Below, piece by piece: positions 34,122-45,599 of a stretch of DNA of 64,000 nucleotides (positions are counted from its first letter, which is position 1; each line of letters starts with the position of its first letter). The stretch is from Wurfbainia villosa (lineage: Eukaryota; Streptophyta; Magnoliopsida; Zingiberales; Zingiberaceae): contig CM045996.1 in NCBI GenBank assembly GCA_025175895.1, forward strand, positions 109,729,179 to 109,793,178, given 5' to 3'. Below the pieces are notes generated by a model that was not told the origin of the DNA, searched no databases, and saw only the letters and a program-made list of their open reading frames with translations. The translations under genes and the position numbers were made by a program.

Positions 34122-34845
34122 CTTCCCATCAGTCGACTGATGGAACTAACAGTCGAGTGCCGGAAGCGAGCACTCGACTAATCACCATTCTGTGCTCGAA
34201 ACCCTCGCTACCAGTCGACAGTTGCCATCAGCAATCGACTGATGGTCTCGACAGTCGACTGCCAACCCGTGGCAGTCGACTGATGGCACAGAAACCAGAC
34301 TCGAACACTAGTCGAGTCACAGTCGACTACCATATCATGGAAGTCGATTGATGCCGGGTAAACCTCAAACTTCACATCCCTTTGAGCGTTCGGCGGTCGG
34401 GTAAAACCTCAACCCTCTTGGTCGAGCCTTCGACACTTAGCCATTTGGCCAAGTTCACCTAATGAGCTACTTACATTTCACTCATTCTCTCATCTCACTT
34501 GAGGTCCCTCACCGAAGCTCTCTTCGTTCGGGGTCACGTCCCTCGGCAGCACCAAGCGCACGACTTCGCAATGCTCCTTCACGTCTCTTGCCCTCAAAAT
34601 CTGCTTCCTTGGCTTCGCTACAAGTCATCTTGTCCGGCGGTCCCTCGGATGCATCAAGCGCACGACTTTGCAATGCTCCTTCGCCATCTCAAGCACGAGG
34701 TTGTGAGTTGGTGAAACTCGCCAAAGCTCCATGTGCGAATTACTAAGTCCTGCAAGACTCCAACGCACATATCAAATATAATCAACCTAACTTAAACCCT
34801 TTGCCACACACATCAAAACCATAACACGAGTTGATTTCCCTAACA
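34122..34845 (-). repeat. truncated 3' LTR of the minus-strand Sirevirus-like element
   Basis: On the minus strand it starts TGTTAGGGAAATCAAC at 34845 and runs about 720 bp, through the TTTGATGTGTGTGGCAAAGGG block and three exact CAGTCGACTG palindromes (34130, 34252, 34273), then stops at the end of the opposing LTR. The promoter end and terminal CCCAACA are missing. Confidence 0.75.
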
Positions 34846-36106
34846 ATAAGTCCCTAGTTAAACTTGAAATCATGGAAACTATTTTCTTAGGAGAAAGATT
34901 CGTTACCATAGTTTCCATGTCTTTTTTCCTCCGATTCTGATAAGGATGAGGATGAAGCTCCCCCTTCACTTGAGCTCTTCTCACTTGTGCTTCTTTCTTA
35001 TTGCTCGGAGAAGGAGGTGTCCAAATCATTTATTGCCATTAGGGCAAGGTTTGTGAAGGCGTCTTCTTCGGATGATGAGGATGATGGATCATCCCATGTG
35101 GCCTTATGTGCCTTTGTCTTCCCTTTCTCCTTGGTTTTCTTTTCATCCTCCTTCTTCTTGCTCCCCTTCTTCTTTTCTTCTTTCTTCCTCTTCTCTCTTT
35201 GCTCTTGTTCAAGAGGGGACAATCATCTCTTATATGTCCCTCTCCTTAGCAATTGTAGAAAATTATCTTCCTCCTTGGCGTTCTCCTCCTATCATGAGAT
35301 TTGTTAAATTTAAAATTCTTCAAAGCACGCCTTACCTTTCTTACCATGTAGGCTTCTTCCGTGCTATCCATGGAGGAGGAGGAGGAGGAGTCTTCATCGG
35401 ATGAGGAGGGAGTCTCCTTCTTCTTCTTCCCCTTATTGGCTACTAGTGCCACTCCCCTTGATGGCTTGATGCTTGGTTCTTCAATTATCCCTTCAAGCCT
35501 TGTTTCATGTAGCTCCATGGTGGTGAAGAATTCCTCTAGAGTGCTCACCTCTAGATTCTTGGAGATGTAGAAGGAGTCCACCATGAAGCTCCACTTTAAG
35601 GACCGGGGAAAGGCATCTATAGCCTTCATGACCATATCCCAATTGGAGAGCTTCTCCCCTACACTTGTTAGGCCATTAAGAATTTCTTTAAAATGAGAAT
35701 GTAAGGATGTTACCTTCTCCCCTTTATCGAGTTTGAAGTTATTGAGTTGGGAGCATAGGACATCTCTTCTTGCAAGCTTCGCCTCGGAAGTACCTTCATG
35801 AAGCTCTACCAATCTCTCCCACATCTCCTTGGCACTTGCACACTCTCCAATCCGGTTGATCTGTTGTTGGGGGAGCACGTTGAAGAGGTGGTGCTTGGCC
35901 TTTGAATTTGCAAGGTGCTCCTCCCTTTGCTTCTTAGTCCACCTTGACTTCTCTAGTACTCTCCCCTCTTAATCCCTAGGCATCTCGAAATCGTTTTCCA
36001 TTATCAACATAATATCGAAGTCAGTTTCGAAAAATACCTCCATTTTCTTCTTCCACCAAGCGAATTCCCCCTCAAACTTTGGCAGATGAATGTTGGAGCT
36101 GGACAT
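34846..36106 (-). pseudogene. gag: Sirevirus-type gag, N-terminal two thirds
   Basis: The start ATG is at 36104-36106 (MSSSNIHLPKFEGEFAWWK), followed by MEVFFETDFDIML, a stop after MPRD, KKQREEHLANSKAKHHLFNVLP, then an open 210 codons: CASAKEMWERLVELHEGTSE, LNNFKLDKGEKVTSLHSHFK, ILNGLTSVGEKLSNWDMVMK, TMELHETRLEGI, a Ser/Asp cluster and YMVRKVRRALKNF. The zinc knuckle is hit by a change (FYNC at its start) and a frameshift near 35246; the Lys/Glu-rich part (34998-35222) and the METMVTNLSPKKIVSM block follow in other frames. The coding region then fuses to the LTR at 34845, so the C-terminal coiled-coil region is gone. Confidence 0.82.
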
Positions 36107-36154
36107 TGTTGTTGTCTTGCTTGTTGCGGCGGTTAGTCCGGTGACAAGCGACTT

Positions 36155-36167
36155 GACTCTGATACCA
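36155..36167 (-). promoter_or_regulatory. primer-binding site (initiator tRNA-Met)
   Basis: Minus-strand TGGTATCAGAGTC, one mismatch to the initiator tRNA-Met complement, two bases inside the LTR boundary at 36170. Confidence 0.75.
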
Positions 36168-36169
36168 CT

Positions 36170-36482
36170 TGTTGGAACGGAGGTGGGCGACTAGAAGGGG
36201 GTGAATAGCCCTCTTTCGCATACGGTGGAATTGCTCGTTGATTACTCGTCTACAAAACCGTTAGCGCAGTGGAATAACAAAAACTAAAGACAATTAAGAA
36301 TAACAAAGAATACAAATGCTAACATGAAGTCGTAACATGGTTCATGGCCTTGCCGCTAATCCACGGACCGATTCATTCTAGGTGAATCACGCCTAAACCT
36401 TCCATTAATCTCTTTTATGCACAAAGCTTTGTGGAGGTAACCTTTTCTTACAAGAATTCTCTCCTCTTACAATAAGAGAAAA
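36170..36482 (-). repeat. partial 5' LTR of the minus-strand Sirevirus-like element
   Basis: Starts TGTTGGAACGGAGG on the plus strand and carries the complement of the LTR terminal block (AGAAGGGGGTGAATAGCC). Only 313 bp remain before element G begins at 36483. The break falls at CTTACAATAAGAG, equivalent to a point near 33830 in the sister LTR. Confidence 0.78.
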
Positions 36483-38332
36483 TGTAGGGAGGGGAAACTT
36501 CGCTTCCCACTTCAACTCGGTCGCTTGTTTATGGCGATCCTTTCTATGTCACTGGATAAAAAAAATTTATCCTTGACAAGAGGGATTGCCCAAGCAACCT
36601 TGTCATCATCGTGCTATTCGATTAGAGTAGTCACTTGAACAAACTTGTTGTTCAAGCGACCAACCTCTATTCTACGAATAGCCGCGGAATAGACGATGTA
36701 CGGATCGCCGACTTTTGTATTTATGTTCGGGGTCCAAGTATATTTTTCCACAAAACAGAATATATATCATGCATATAATTGAAAAGCAAATATAAACATG
36801 TAACAAATGAAAATAGAGAATCGATATACCTCTCGATCTTCTCTTGTATGACCTTCCTCCTTTCGGACGTCGTGTGGGCGACAATCTACCAAAAGTTGAA
36901 GCTCCTAGATTACCAATCTTCCTTCCTTGCTCGTTTTGAGCAAGAGGAAGAATAGAAACAAGACTCTTCTCCTTCCTTTAGCCAACCAACAAGCAACAAG
37001 CAAGTTGCTTGCCGCCGGCCAACAAAGAGAAGGGAGAAAAGATGAATGCCAGGCAAAGCTCCAAGGTAGGACCCTAAGCCTTGGTTCCACCGGGCAAGGA
37101 GAAGAGATTGAGGGAGTTTGACACCGGCCAAAGTGAGGAAGGGGCTGTATGGGCGCCGACAAGCTTGAGGAAGAAGAAGATAAGGAAATAGTTTCCTTAT
37201 TTGGTGCCGCCCAAAACCCTAGCCTCTCCCCTTGCCTCTTGCTCTCCACACCAACCCTAAAGTCTCCTTTTATAGAGTTTAGGGATAAGCCTTGTTTTAA
37301 TCTCCACCATTGGTTCTAGGGATTTAATCTCAACCGTCGGATCTAGAGATTTAATCTCAACCGTCGGATCTATAGATTTAATCTCTACCTTTGGATCTAG
37401 AGTTTTGTTTCCATCCATTGGATCTAGGCTTCATGAGGTAGTAATAGGCTACAATAGGGACCATGAGGAGGAGTTGGATCTTGGCCACCCAATGGATCAA
37501 GCCAACATAAAGTCCGATCCATTAATGATAATCCAATCCACTTAAGGATTATCATTGATCTACCTCACCAACCCTCATAAGTTAATATGGGTTCCATATA
37601 TTATATGTAGATTTTCTCCCCGTGTTTAAGATCTCGAATGTCCATTGATTAATTAATTTACTGACCATTAATTAATCAACATCAAACTCCATGAGTAGTA
37701 CCACTCAACCTTTTCATCATGCCGGACCAAGTCCACCTGCAGGGTTTACATGATGAACCTTATGAGCTCCTCAAGGGGACATCATCATCCTAATATATAG
37801 GACACAATTTCCTCCTATAATCAATGGCACACCATATAAATAATATCATTTCCCAACTTACCGATCCTATCGATTTAATCTATAAATCTTGCCCATTGGT
37901 AAATCAAAGAAATGAATACTAAGTATATGTGCCTGTTATTATATCGGGATTAAGAGTATGTACAATATAATATCTGAGGTCTGATTCGATTATGTAGTCG
38001 GAAATAAATCGAATCACCTCTAAGTCGGTCATGCTCAATAGACACAAAGTGCACTAGTGTGATTTTATGATCAAGACAAATCAATACCAAATCACACTAC
38101 AACCATACCAATGGTTTGTCCAAAGCCATCTCGGTTGTGAGCCTATACTTATACTTTACAAGGAGCTAATAACATGATCTCCCGTGTGACACCACACACC
38201 ATGTTATCTACAATGTAATGTATTAGACAATATGCATAACCATTAAAAATATACAAACAATGATCATGTGATTCTTATTTCAAAATAAAGATGTTCATAC
38301 AAAAGATAGACTTTTCAGTATACATCCCAACA
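36483..38332 (-). repeat. 3' LTR of copia element G
   Basis: 1850 bp, TGTAGGGAGGGGAAAC to TATACATCCCAACA on the plus strand. It has the ATCCGACGG repeat block (37320-37400), a minus-strand TATA box at 37268-37274 and, in its U5 side, the GACGTCGTGTGGGCGAC block shared by all LTRs of this group. Confidence 0.88.
37268..37274 (-). promoter_or_regulatory. TATA box of the element G 3' LTR
   Basis: TATAAAA on the minus strand in the CTCTATAAAAGGAG context conserved in all LTRs of the group. Confidence 0.6.
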
Positions 38333-38341
38333 ATCTCCCAC
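38333..38341 (-). promoter_or_regulatory. polypurine tract of element G
   Basis: Minus-strand GTGGGAGAT immediately upstream of the LTR start TGTTGGGATG. Confidence 0.8.
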
Positions 38342-38365
38342 TTATACTAAAAGACTATGGTGCCC

Positions 38366-40250
38366 TCAAACTGCCATACATTTGATCCCCATCCCCTCCA
38401 CATGCCTATCAAAAGCTCTCACCGGAAGGGCCTTAGTGAAAGGATCTGCTAGGTTATCCTCCGATACAATCTTGGCCACAACAACTTCTCCTCTCTTTAC
38501 GATTTCTCGTATTAGGTGGTACTTACGCTCTATGTGTTTACTAGCCTTATGGGCTCGTAGTTCCTTTGAGTTTGCAACTGCACCACTATTATCAAAATAA
38601 ATTGTGATAGTTCTGGGCAAACCAGGAATCACATCTAAGTCCATCAGGAAGTTCTTGAGCCACACAACTTCTTTGGCCACCTCAGAGGCTGCCACATACT
38701 CATCTTCCATGGTGGAGTCCGCCACACATTTCTGCTTGACACTCCTCCATACAATGGCTCCACCTCCCAAAGTAAACACAAACCTGAGGTAGACTTACTG
38801 TTATCCCTGTCTGATTGGAAGTCGGAATCAGTAACCCACAGGAGTAATTAGTCCACTGTAAACCAACATATTATCCCTAGTCCTTCTCAGGTACTTCAAT
38901 ATATGCTTTACCGCAGTCCAATGTCCCTGTCCTGGATTACTCTGATATCTGCTGACCATACCCACGACAAAGCAAATATCTGGTCTCGTACATAGCATTG
39001 CATACATGAGGCTTCCTACCGTCGAAGCATAAGGAACCGCCTTCATCTCCTCTATCTCCTCGGATGTTCTAGGACACATCTCCTTAGATAAAGGAACTCC
39101 ATGCCTGAAAGGTAGAAAACCCTTCTTGGAGTTCTGCATGCTAAAACGATCCATTATCGTGTCTATGTATGAAGCTTGGGATAAGCACAACATCCTTTTC
39201 CTGCGATCCCTTATAACCTTGATCCCAAGGTTGTGTCCCACTTCTCCCAAGTCCTTCATATCAAACTGTTTGGGCAACCATACCCTTATGTCTGATAACA
39301 CCTTGATATTGTTACCAATCAACAAAATGTCATCTACGTATAGTACAAGAAATACCACTACGTTTCCATCACATCTCTTGTATACACAAGACTCATCTAG
39401 ACTTTGAATAAATCTATAAGACTGGATTACCTCATCAAATCAGATGTTCCAAGACCTCGAAGCTTGCTTCAATCCATAAATTGACCGATTAAGCTTACAT
39501 ACAAGATGCTCTTTGCCTTTCGCAATGAATCCCTCTGGTTGCTTCATATAGATGTTTTCCTCAAGACTTCCATTAAGGAAAGTTGTCTTGACATCCATCT
39601 GCCACACCTCATAATCCATATGAGCTACAATGCATAAGAGAATCCGGATAGACTTAAGCATGGCCACCGGCGAAAAGGTCTCCTCATAATCGATACCCTC
39701 TTTCTAAGTATACCCCTTCACAACTAGCCTCGCTTTGAAGGTCTCAACCTTCCCATCTATTCCTCTCTTTCTTTTGTAGATCCACTTACATCCAATGGTT
39801 TTTACACCATCAGGTGGTTCTCCTAGCTCCCAGATCTGATTAAAATCCATAGATTCAATCTCAGTATTCATTGCACTTTGCCAAGATACTGCATCTTTAT
39901 CTTGGATTGAATCGTCATATGTCTAGGGATCAGGTTCATGTTCGCCAGGGACCAAATCAGAAGATTCTCCTAAGAACATGAATCTATCAGGCTGTCTCAC
40001 AACCCTTCCACTACGACGAGGTATCACCTGTGTATCCTCTGTGACATGCGGTGCAGTGACTCGTGGTATATCCTCTTGTACCGGTGGTACTGAAGAAGTG
40101 ACTTCCCCTTTTATTTCCTCCATAACAATCTTACTCATGGGCTTGTGGTTCATCACATAGTCTTTCTCTAGAAATCTGGCATTCGTGCTAACGATTACTC
40201 TCTGATCTCTAGGACTATAAACAAACCACCTTTCATTCCTCTAGGATAGC
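38366..40250 (-). pseudogene. pol: integrase tail, reverse transcriptase and RNase H of element G
   Basis: Read from 40250 down: the break in integrase at the F insertion, FLEKDYVMNHKP-like text, VRQPDRFMFLGESSDLVPGE, RT with AMLKSIRILL, MDVKTTFLNGSLEENIYMKQ, LNRSIYGLKQASRSWNI, YVDD at 39329-39340, then RNase H with VADSTMEDEYVAASE, IYFDNSGAVANSKE (the usual YCDN reads YFDN, Asp kept), ERKYHLIREIV and DPFTKALP, ending with CMAV. Lesions: stops near 39924, 39705 and 39437 and a pair of compensating frameshifts near 38780-38830. RT and RNase H catalytic residues are still visible. Confidence 0.86.
40246..40250. repeat. target-site duplication ATAGC (F insertion), left copy
   Basis: ATAGC directly before the F LTR start at 40251; the second copy is at 57427-57431. 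Element F itself retains an uninterrupted GGATAGCCAA at 52862-52871 in its own integrase gene, showing the pre-insertion form. Confidence 0.88.
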
Positions 40251-41148
40251 TGAAGGGTTTTGCCCGGAAGCTCTCCCACTAATTGTAGGGTTTAGCTTAT
40301 TGAGTCCGTGAGGGGAAGTTTCGCTTCCCACTTCACCTCGGTAGCTTGTTCATGGCGATCCCATCGATGTCCCTGGATTAAAAAAATTTAATTCTAGACA
40401 AAAGGGATTGCCCAAACAACCAAATCATCGTCGTGCTATTCGTTTAGAGAGGTCACTTGAACAAACTAGTTGTTCAAGCGACCATCCTCTATTCTACGAG
40501 TAGCCGCGGAATAGACGATGTCTGGATCGCTGGTTTTTGTATTTATGCTCGGGATCCAAGTATTATTTAGCCATATACAGATTTATATCATGCTCATAAT
40601 TGAAAAACAAATACAAACATGTAACATATAAAAAATTAGAGAATCGATATACCTCTCGATCTTCTAATGTATGACCTTCCTCCTTTCGGACATCGTGTGG
40701 GCGACGATCTACCAAATGTCGAAGCTCCTAGATCACAAATCTTCCTTCCTTGCTCTACCAAAGCAAGAGGAAGAATAGAAACAAAGCTCTTCTCCTTCCT
40801 ATGGCCAACCAAAAAGCAACAAGGAGAATGCTTGCCGCCGGCCAACAAGGAGAAGGAGATAATGGTGGAAACTGGCCAAGACATCAAGGGAAAGCCCTAT
40901 ATCTTGTTTCCACCACCTAAGGAAAAGGAGAAGGGGTCTTTGGATGCTGGCCAAGGGATGGGATAGGGCTGTGGGCGCCGACCACCAAAGGATAGGAAGA
41001 AGAAAACAAACTACTTCCTTATTTGGTGCCACCCAAGCCTCCTAAACCCTAAGCCTCCAAACCCTAATCCTAGCTCTCCTTATGGCCGACCATGGAAGTG
41101 GGGAAGAAGATTAGGATGAGAACAAGCAATGGTAGAGGGAAGATGGGA

Positions 41149-41153
41149 GGAAC
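41149..41153. repeat. target-site duplication GGAAC (H insertion), left copy
   Basis: GGAAC precedes the H LTR at 41154 and recurs after H at 49769-49773. The empty site, with a single GGAAC, is preserved in the 5' LTR of F near 56182. Confidence 0.93.
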
Positions 41154-42079
41154 TGTTGGGATGTATACTGAAAGCCTAGCATTTTTGTATGAACATTTCT
41201 CCTATTTTGAAATAAGAATCACATGATCATTGTTTGCACTTTATATTTATTATATGTGTGCATATTGTCTAATATTTTACATTGTAGATAACATGGTGCT
41301 TAGTGTGGCACAGAAGATCATGTTATCAGTCCCTTGTAGAATATAAGTAGAGGCTCACAACCAAGATGGTTTTGGATAAACCATTGGCATGGTTGTAGCG
41401 TAGCTTGGTATTGTTTTGTCTTGAACATAGAGTTACACTAGTACACTTAGGTGTATTGAGCAGGACCGACATAGAGGTGATTCAATTTATTGCTGACTAG
41501 ATAATTGAATCAGACCTCGGATATTATGTTGTACATGCTCTTAATCCCGATATAATAACGGGCACATGTACTTAGTATTTATTTCTTTGATTTACCAAAG
41601 GGTGAGATTTCTATGGATTAAATCAATATGCCCGGTAAGTTGGGAAATGATATTATTTACATGGTGTGCCGTTGATTATAGGAGGAAACCGTGTCCTATA
41701 TATTAGGTTGATGATGTCCCCTTGAGGAGCTCATAAGTTTCATCATGTAAACCCTGCAGGTTGACTTAGTCAACATGATGATAAGGTTGAGTGGTACCAC
41801 TCGAGGAGTTAGATGTTAATTGATTGATGGTCAGTAAATCAATCAATTGACGGACATTAGATATCTTAATCACGGGGAGATGGATGTACAAATAATATAT
41901 GGAGCCCATATTAATTTATGGGGGTTGGTGAGGTAATTCAATGATGATCCTCTAGTGGAATGAAACATCATTGATGGATCAAGTTTGTGTGGTTCTGATC
42001 CATCGGGTGGCCAAGATCCAACTCCTCCTCATGGTCCCTATCGTAGCCTAATATAATCCTCATGAAGCTCTAGATCCAA

Positions 42080-42262
42080 AGGATGAAACCCTAGATCCGA
42101 CGGTTGGGATGAAACCCTAGATCCGACGGTTGGGATGAAACCCTAGATCCGACAGTTGGGATGAAACCCTAGATCCGACGGTTAGGATGAAACCCTAGAT
42201 CCGACGGTTGGGATGAAACCCTAGATCCGACGGTTGGGATGATACCCTAGATCCGACGGTGG
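42080..42262 (+). repeat. seven tandem 26-bp units in the H 5' LTR
   Basis: Units of ATGAAACCCTAGATCCGACG plus GTTGGG repeat seven times with single-base variants (CAGTTGGG, GTTAGG, GATACCC). The 3' LTR of the same element has five. The array lies just upstream of the TATA box. Confidence 0.88.
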
Positions 42263-42317
42263 AGACTAAGTCTCTAGATCTGACGGTGGAGATTAAACCA
42301 AGGCTTTTCCCTAACTC

Positions 42318-42324
42318 TATAAAA
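42318..42324 (+). promoter_or_regulatory. TATA box of the H 5' LTR
   Basis: TATAAAA in CTAACTCTATAAAAGGGTGG, directly downstream of the 26-bp array. This would be the promoter driving the full-length RNA of H. Confidence 0.62.
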
Positions 42325-43208
42325 GGGTGGATTAGGGTGGGCGACAAAGGAAGATGTTGGTTGGTTTTGGAGATTAAGGTTTTGCCTATCAATAGCTTGG
42401 GCGACAAGAAACCCTAAGGAGGAAACCCTAATTAGATTAGGGTTTGGCTCTTTGGTTGGGCGGCTAGGGTTTGCAAGGAAGAGTGGGCGACAACTATAGG
42501 AGAAGATCTCTTCTTCTTCCTAGGGGGTGGCCGGCTTCTAGATCTCTTCCCTCTTCCTTGGTCGGTGCTCGATCTATTCCTCTTCTCCTCTTCTTTTCCT
42601 CTTGGACGGCGGCACAAAGGAGCTAAGGATTGTTCCCTTGTTCGGTTCCTTGGTTGTTTCCATTTGGTTCTATCCATTCTTGGGGCCGGCGGCATCAATC
42701 CTTTGTGGATTGGTGTTTGGCTCAAGCTAGAAGGGAAGGAGAGTTCTTCTTTCATTCGATTGAAGAAGATCTAGGAAGCTTCAACTTGTGGAGGATCTTC
42801 GCCCACATGAAGTCTACAAGGAGGTTAGGACATACGGTAGAAGATCGAGAGGTATAAAAGTTTTACAACTTTTATTATTGATCTTTGCATGTTCTTATTA
42901 TTATGTTCCTTATCTTAGTATGTGTTGATTATACTAGTTTACATTTGTATGTATTTGTATAATCATGGACCCCGAAGATAAACACAAAAACCGGCGATCC
43001 GTCCGTCGTCTCTTCCGCGGCTAACCGACTAGAAGAGCTTGGTTGCTTGAACAACTAGTTTGTTCAAGCGATCGCTCAAGTCGTTAGCTTGACGACGAAT
43101 TGGTTGAGCTTAGGAAACTCATCCCATCCGGATTAGTTTTCATTAGTGAAAATTTTAATCCGGAGACATGGGAGCCAATGACCCTCCGAGAAGCAAATTC
43201 CCAACAAA

Positions 43209-43221
43209 TGGTATCAGAGCC
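43209..43221 (+). promoter_or_regulatory. primer-binding site of element H (initiator tRNA-Met)
   Basis: TGGTATCAGAGCC, a perfect 13-base complement to the initiator tRNA-Met 3' end, two bases after the LTR. Confidence 0.9.
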
Positions 43222-44269
43222 ACGGTTTCCGGTTTTGTGTGTTTTGGATTCGGTTACTTTCATGCACATATCATATATTGAGTATGCCGGATAATAGTAG
43301 GATGTGCGTAGGCTAACTTTTTGGTTGCATGCATAAGATCCGACTATTATGGCTATATGTGTGTATGTGATTGTTTGTGTGTGATTGTATGTATATCATT
43401 TGAATCCTCGGGGTTGACGAGGCTAGATTAGTATTTAATTTTTGTAATTAAATATGACATTGTTTAGCCGATCATTTTAGTTTACTTTCGATCTAGATTA
43501 TTTGTACACTCCTTCGTGGAGTATAGGATCGATGGATGTAAATTAAAATAGATTATCTTGGCTCGGATCTCTTTTGGTGACTTGCGCACGGGAAAAGGTG
43601 GAGTGGACAAGGTGGCAATACGACGGGACGCATATTAAAGAACAAAGCCATAATAGTTGGAAAAATTCTATTTTTTCCATATTTATTGCTGATTTGTTTT
43701 ATATGCATGTTGTGTGTGCTTAAAAATTCCTCATTTTCAATTTACTAAGTGGGAGAGGGATATTTTAATTAATTCCCGCGGCCTCCATTACAATTTGACG
43801 TGTGATGCAACAAACTTGCATGTCGGCTCTGAGTGCCTTCCTCCCTGCGGATGGGTTTGTTTGCGGATCACTAGGTCAAATAATGGTTATAGGAAATTAT
43901 CTAGGAGCATGTGTACTTCCACAGCGGTAAGACACATAATCCGAAATAATTCCCTTAGTATCGTGTAATGGTGCACACTTAGATGCAAATAAAAGTATCC
44001 TCCCCATCGGAGTCACTGCTTTTATTTGTAGGGCCAAAGAGGAACCAACTATTAATTTTATTTGTCAAAAAGTAAGGTTGACAAGATAATAAAATTAATG
44101 GGTAAAACCTCCTCTTGCAAATGAAGAATTCGTATACGTCCACACTAGCGTGGCATGCGATATTCTCGGTGTTTTGAGGTGTTGGTTGATTTCAGAATTT
44201 TATTGTTTTGAGGAATCAATAATATTTGAAATCTAATATTTTGATCATTGTGATTCTTAGGATTTTCAA
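43222..44269 (+). other. untranslated leader of element H
   Basis: About 1 kb without a credible ORF between primer site and gag. It is homologous to the inverted leaders at 54286-55310 and 59462-60510 (for example the TCGGAGTCACTGCTTTTATTTGTAG-type block near 44015). Confidence 0.7.
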
Positions 44270-44700
44270 ATGGCTTTCAACCCACTTGATGTGATATTAA
44301 AAGAAATAAACTTACTGTACCCAAATAATATTGATTCGAAAAGAAATTTGGATAGTGTCTTAACTGCCGATGAGTGTCCTCCTAGGCCTGCGAATGATTC
44401 TGGGGAAAAGGAACTTTTTGGATACCAGAATCGGGCTGCTAGGCAGGAAGCCATGATTGCTCAGAAGGTTTCTACTTCAAAGCCGTAAGGCAAGAAGAAG
44501 AAGAAACAAGGTGGAACAAAAGTGGCGGGTGGACCTCATAGAGGAGTGACGAAGCCGAAAGGCAAGTGCTTCACTTAAGCAGCGATCGACATGGGAAGAA
44601 AGACTTCCCCAACCTAAATCACAAAGGTATATCTTTTGGCTTGGTGAAACATATTTAGTGGTGTTATCTCTGCACGTGTGTGTAGATACGGAGCCACTAA
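44270..44700 (+). pseudogene. gag: copia gag of element H with internal deletions
   Basis: The start ATG is at 44270 (MAFNPLDVILKEINLLYPNN). Compared with the full-length gag of G (58577-59461) two internal blocks are missing: part of the N-terminal segment between LTADE and PPRPANDSGEKE with the following 40-odd residues, and the whole capsid core between QNRAARQEAM and QKVSTSK. A stop follows SKP, then KKKKKQGGTKVAGG in frame. The zinc knuckle keeps GKCFT but then has a stop and altered sequence. The remaining product would lack most of the UBN2 domain. Confidence 0.82.
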
Positions 44701-45599
44701 TCATGTCTGCAATTCTTTGCGGGGTTCCAGAAACCCGACGACTAGTGAAGGAGAGATTACTCTACATGGGCAATGCTACAAAGGTGGCGGCTATTGCGAT
44801 GGAGACGTTCATTTATTGTTTGATAGAAATAAAGTTTTGGTTTTGAGAAATTGTCTTTATGTACCTACATTTAGAAAGAATTTGATTTCGGTTTCTAAAT
44901 TTTTTATGGATGGATATTCTGTTTCTTTTAATGAAAGAGTTGTTATAAAAAGAAATAGAGAGATTATCTGTTCAGGTACATTGGTTGGCAATTTGTATAC
45001 TCTTGAACCAAAAGCTCCCACGATGCATATAAGTAAATAACTCATCTTCTAATTCAATAAGAGAAAAGAACCTTGAAGATGAACGGACATATCTTTGGCA
45101 TCTAAGGCTTGGTCATATTAACCTGAGTAGAATTCAAAGGTTGATAGCTGATGGACCTTTGGGTTCATTAGTGGTGGAGGATCTCCCAACCTGCGAATCT
45201 TTCTTGGAAGGTAAAATGACCAAGAGGCCTTTCAAGGCCAAGGGGTATAGAGCCAAAGATGTGTTAGAGTTGGTTCATACTGATTTGTGCGGTCCTATGT
45301 CTATCCAGGCTAGAGGTGGTTTTGAATATTTCATCTCTTTTATAGATGATTATTCAAGATATGGATGCATTTACTTGATGCGCCACAAGTCTGAATGCTT
45401 TGAAAGGTTCAAAGAATTCAAGGCTGATGTGGAGAACCGTCAAGGTAAAAGTATCAAGACCCTACGATCTGATCGTGGTGGTGGGTACCTCTTGAGAGAG
45501 TTTAGGAATTACTTATCAGAGGCTGGGATTCAATCCCAATTGTCTGCACCTGGCACACCCCAGTAGAATGATGTAGCGGAGCGAAGGAATAGGACTCTT
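44678..45599 (+). pseudogene. pol: protease, GAG-pre-integrase and integrase N-terminal half of H
   Basis: The protease catalytic triplet is hit by a one-base loss: Asp-Thr is read in one frame and GATNHVCN in the next. Downstream are VLRNCLYVPTFRKNLISVSK, FMDGYSVSFNERVVIK, ICSGTLVGNLYTLEPK, then after a stop and frameshift near 45040 the pre-integrase (TYLWHLRLGHINLSRIQ-like, ESFLEGKMTKRPF, where the first finger Cys reads Phe) and the integrase core: LVHTDLCGPMS with the first Asp, FIDDYSRYGCIYLM, LRSDRGGGYLL with the second Asp, and APGTPQ followed by a stop at 45564-45566 instead of Gln before NDVAERRNRT with the Glu. Confidence 0.82.

Larger units (their letters stand above)
34122..36482 (-). 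mobile_element. Sirevirus-like element, minus strand, internally deleted
   Basis: Read right to left: partial 5' LTR (36170-36482), primer site, gag from 36106, then a direct jump from mid-gag into a 3' LTR start at 34845, which is itself truncated at 34122 against the neighbouring LTR. Element G is inserted in its 5' LTR at 36483. The rest of that LTR should lie right of G but is replaced there by the TRIM region. Confidence 0.78.
41154..43206 (+). repeat. 5' LTR of element H
   Basis: 2053 bp, TGTTGGGATGTATAC to AATTCCCAACA, followed by AA and the primer site. It contains seven 26-bp units around CCCTAGATCCGACGGTTGGG (about 42080-42262) and a TATA box at 42318-42324. Confidence 0.93.

Noticed and set aside
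42080..42262. Regular 26-bp repeats resembling a CRISPR array
   Set aside because: The units are contiguous with no spacers, in a plant retrotransposon LTR, and vary in number between the paired LTRs. It is a simple tandem repeat.
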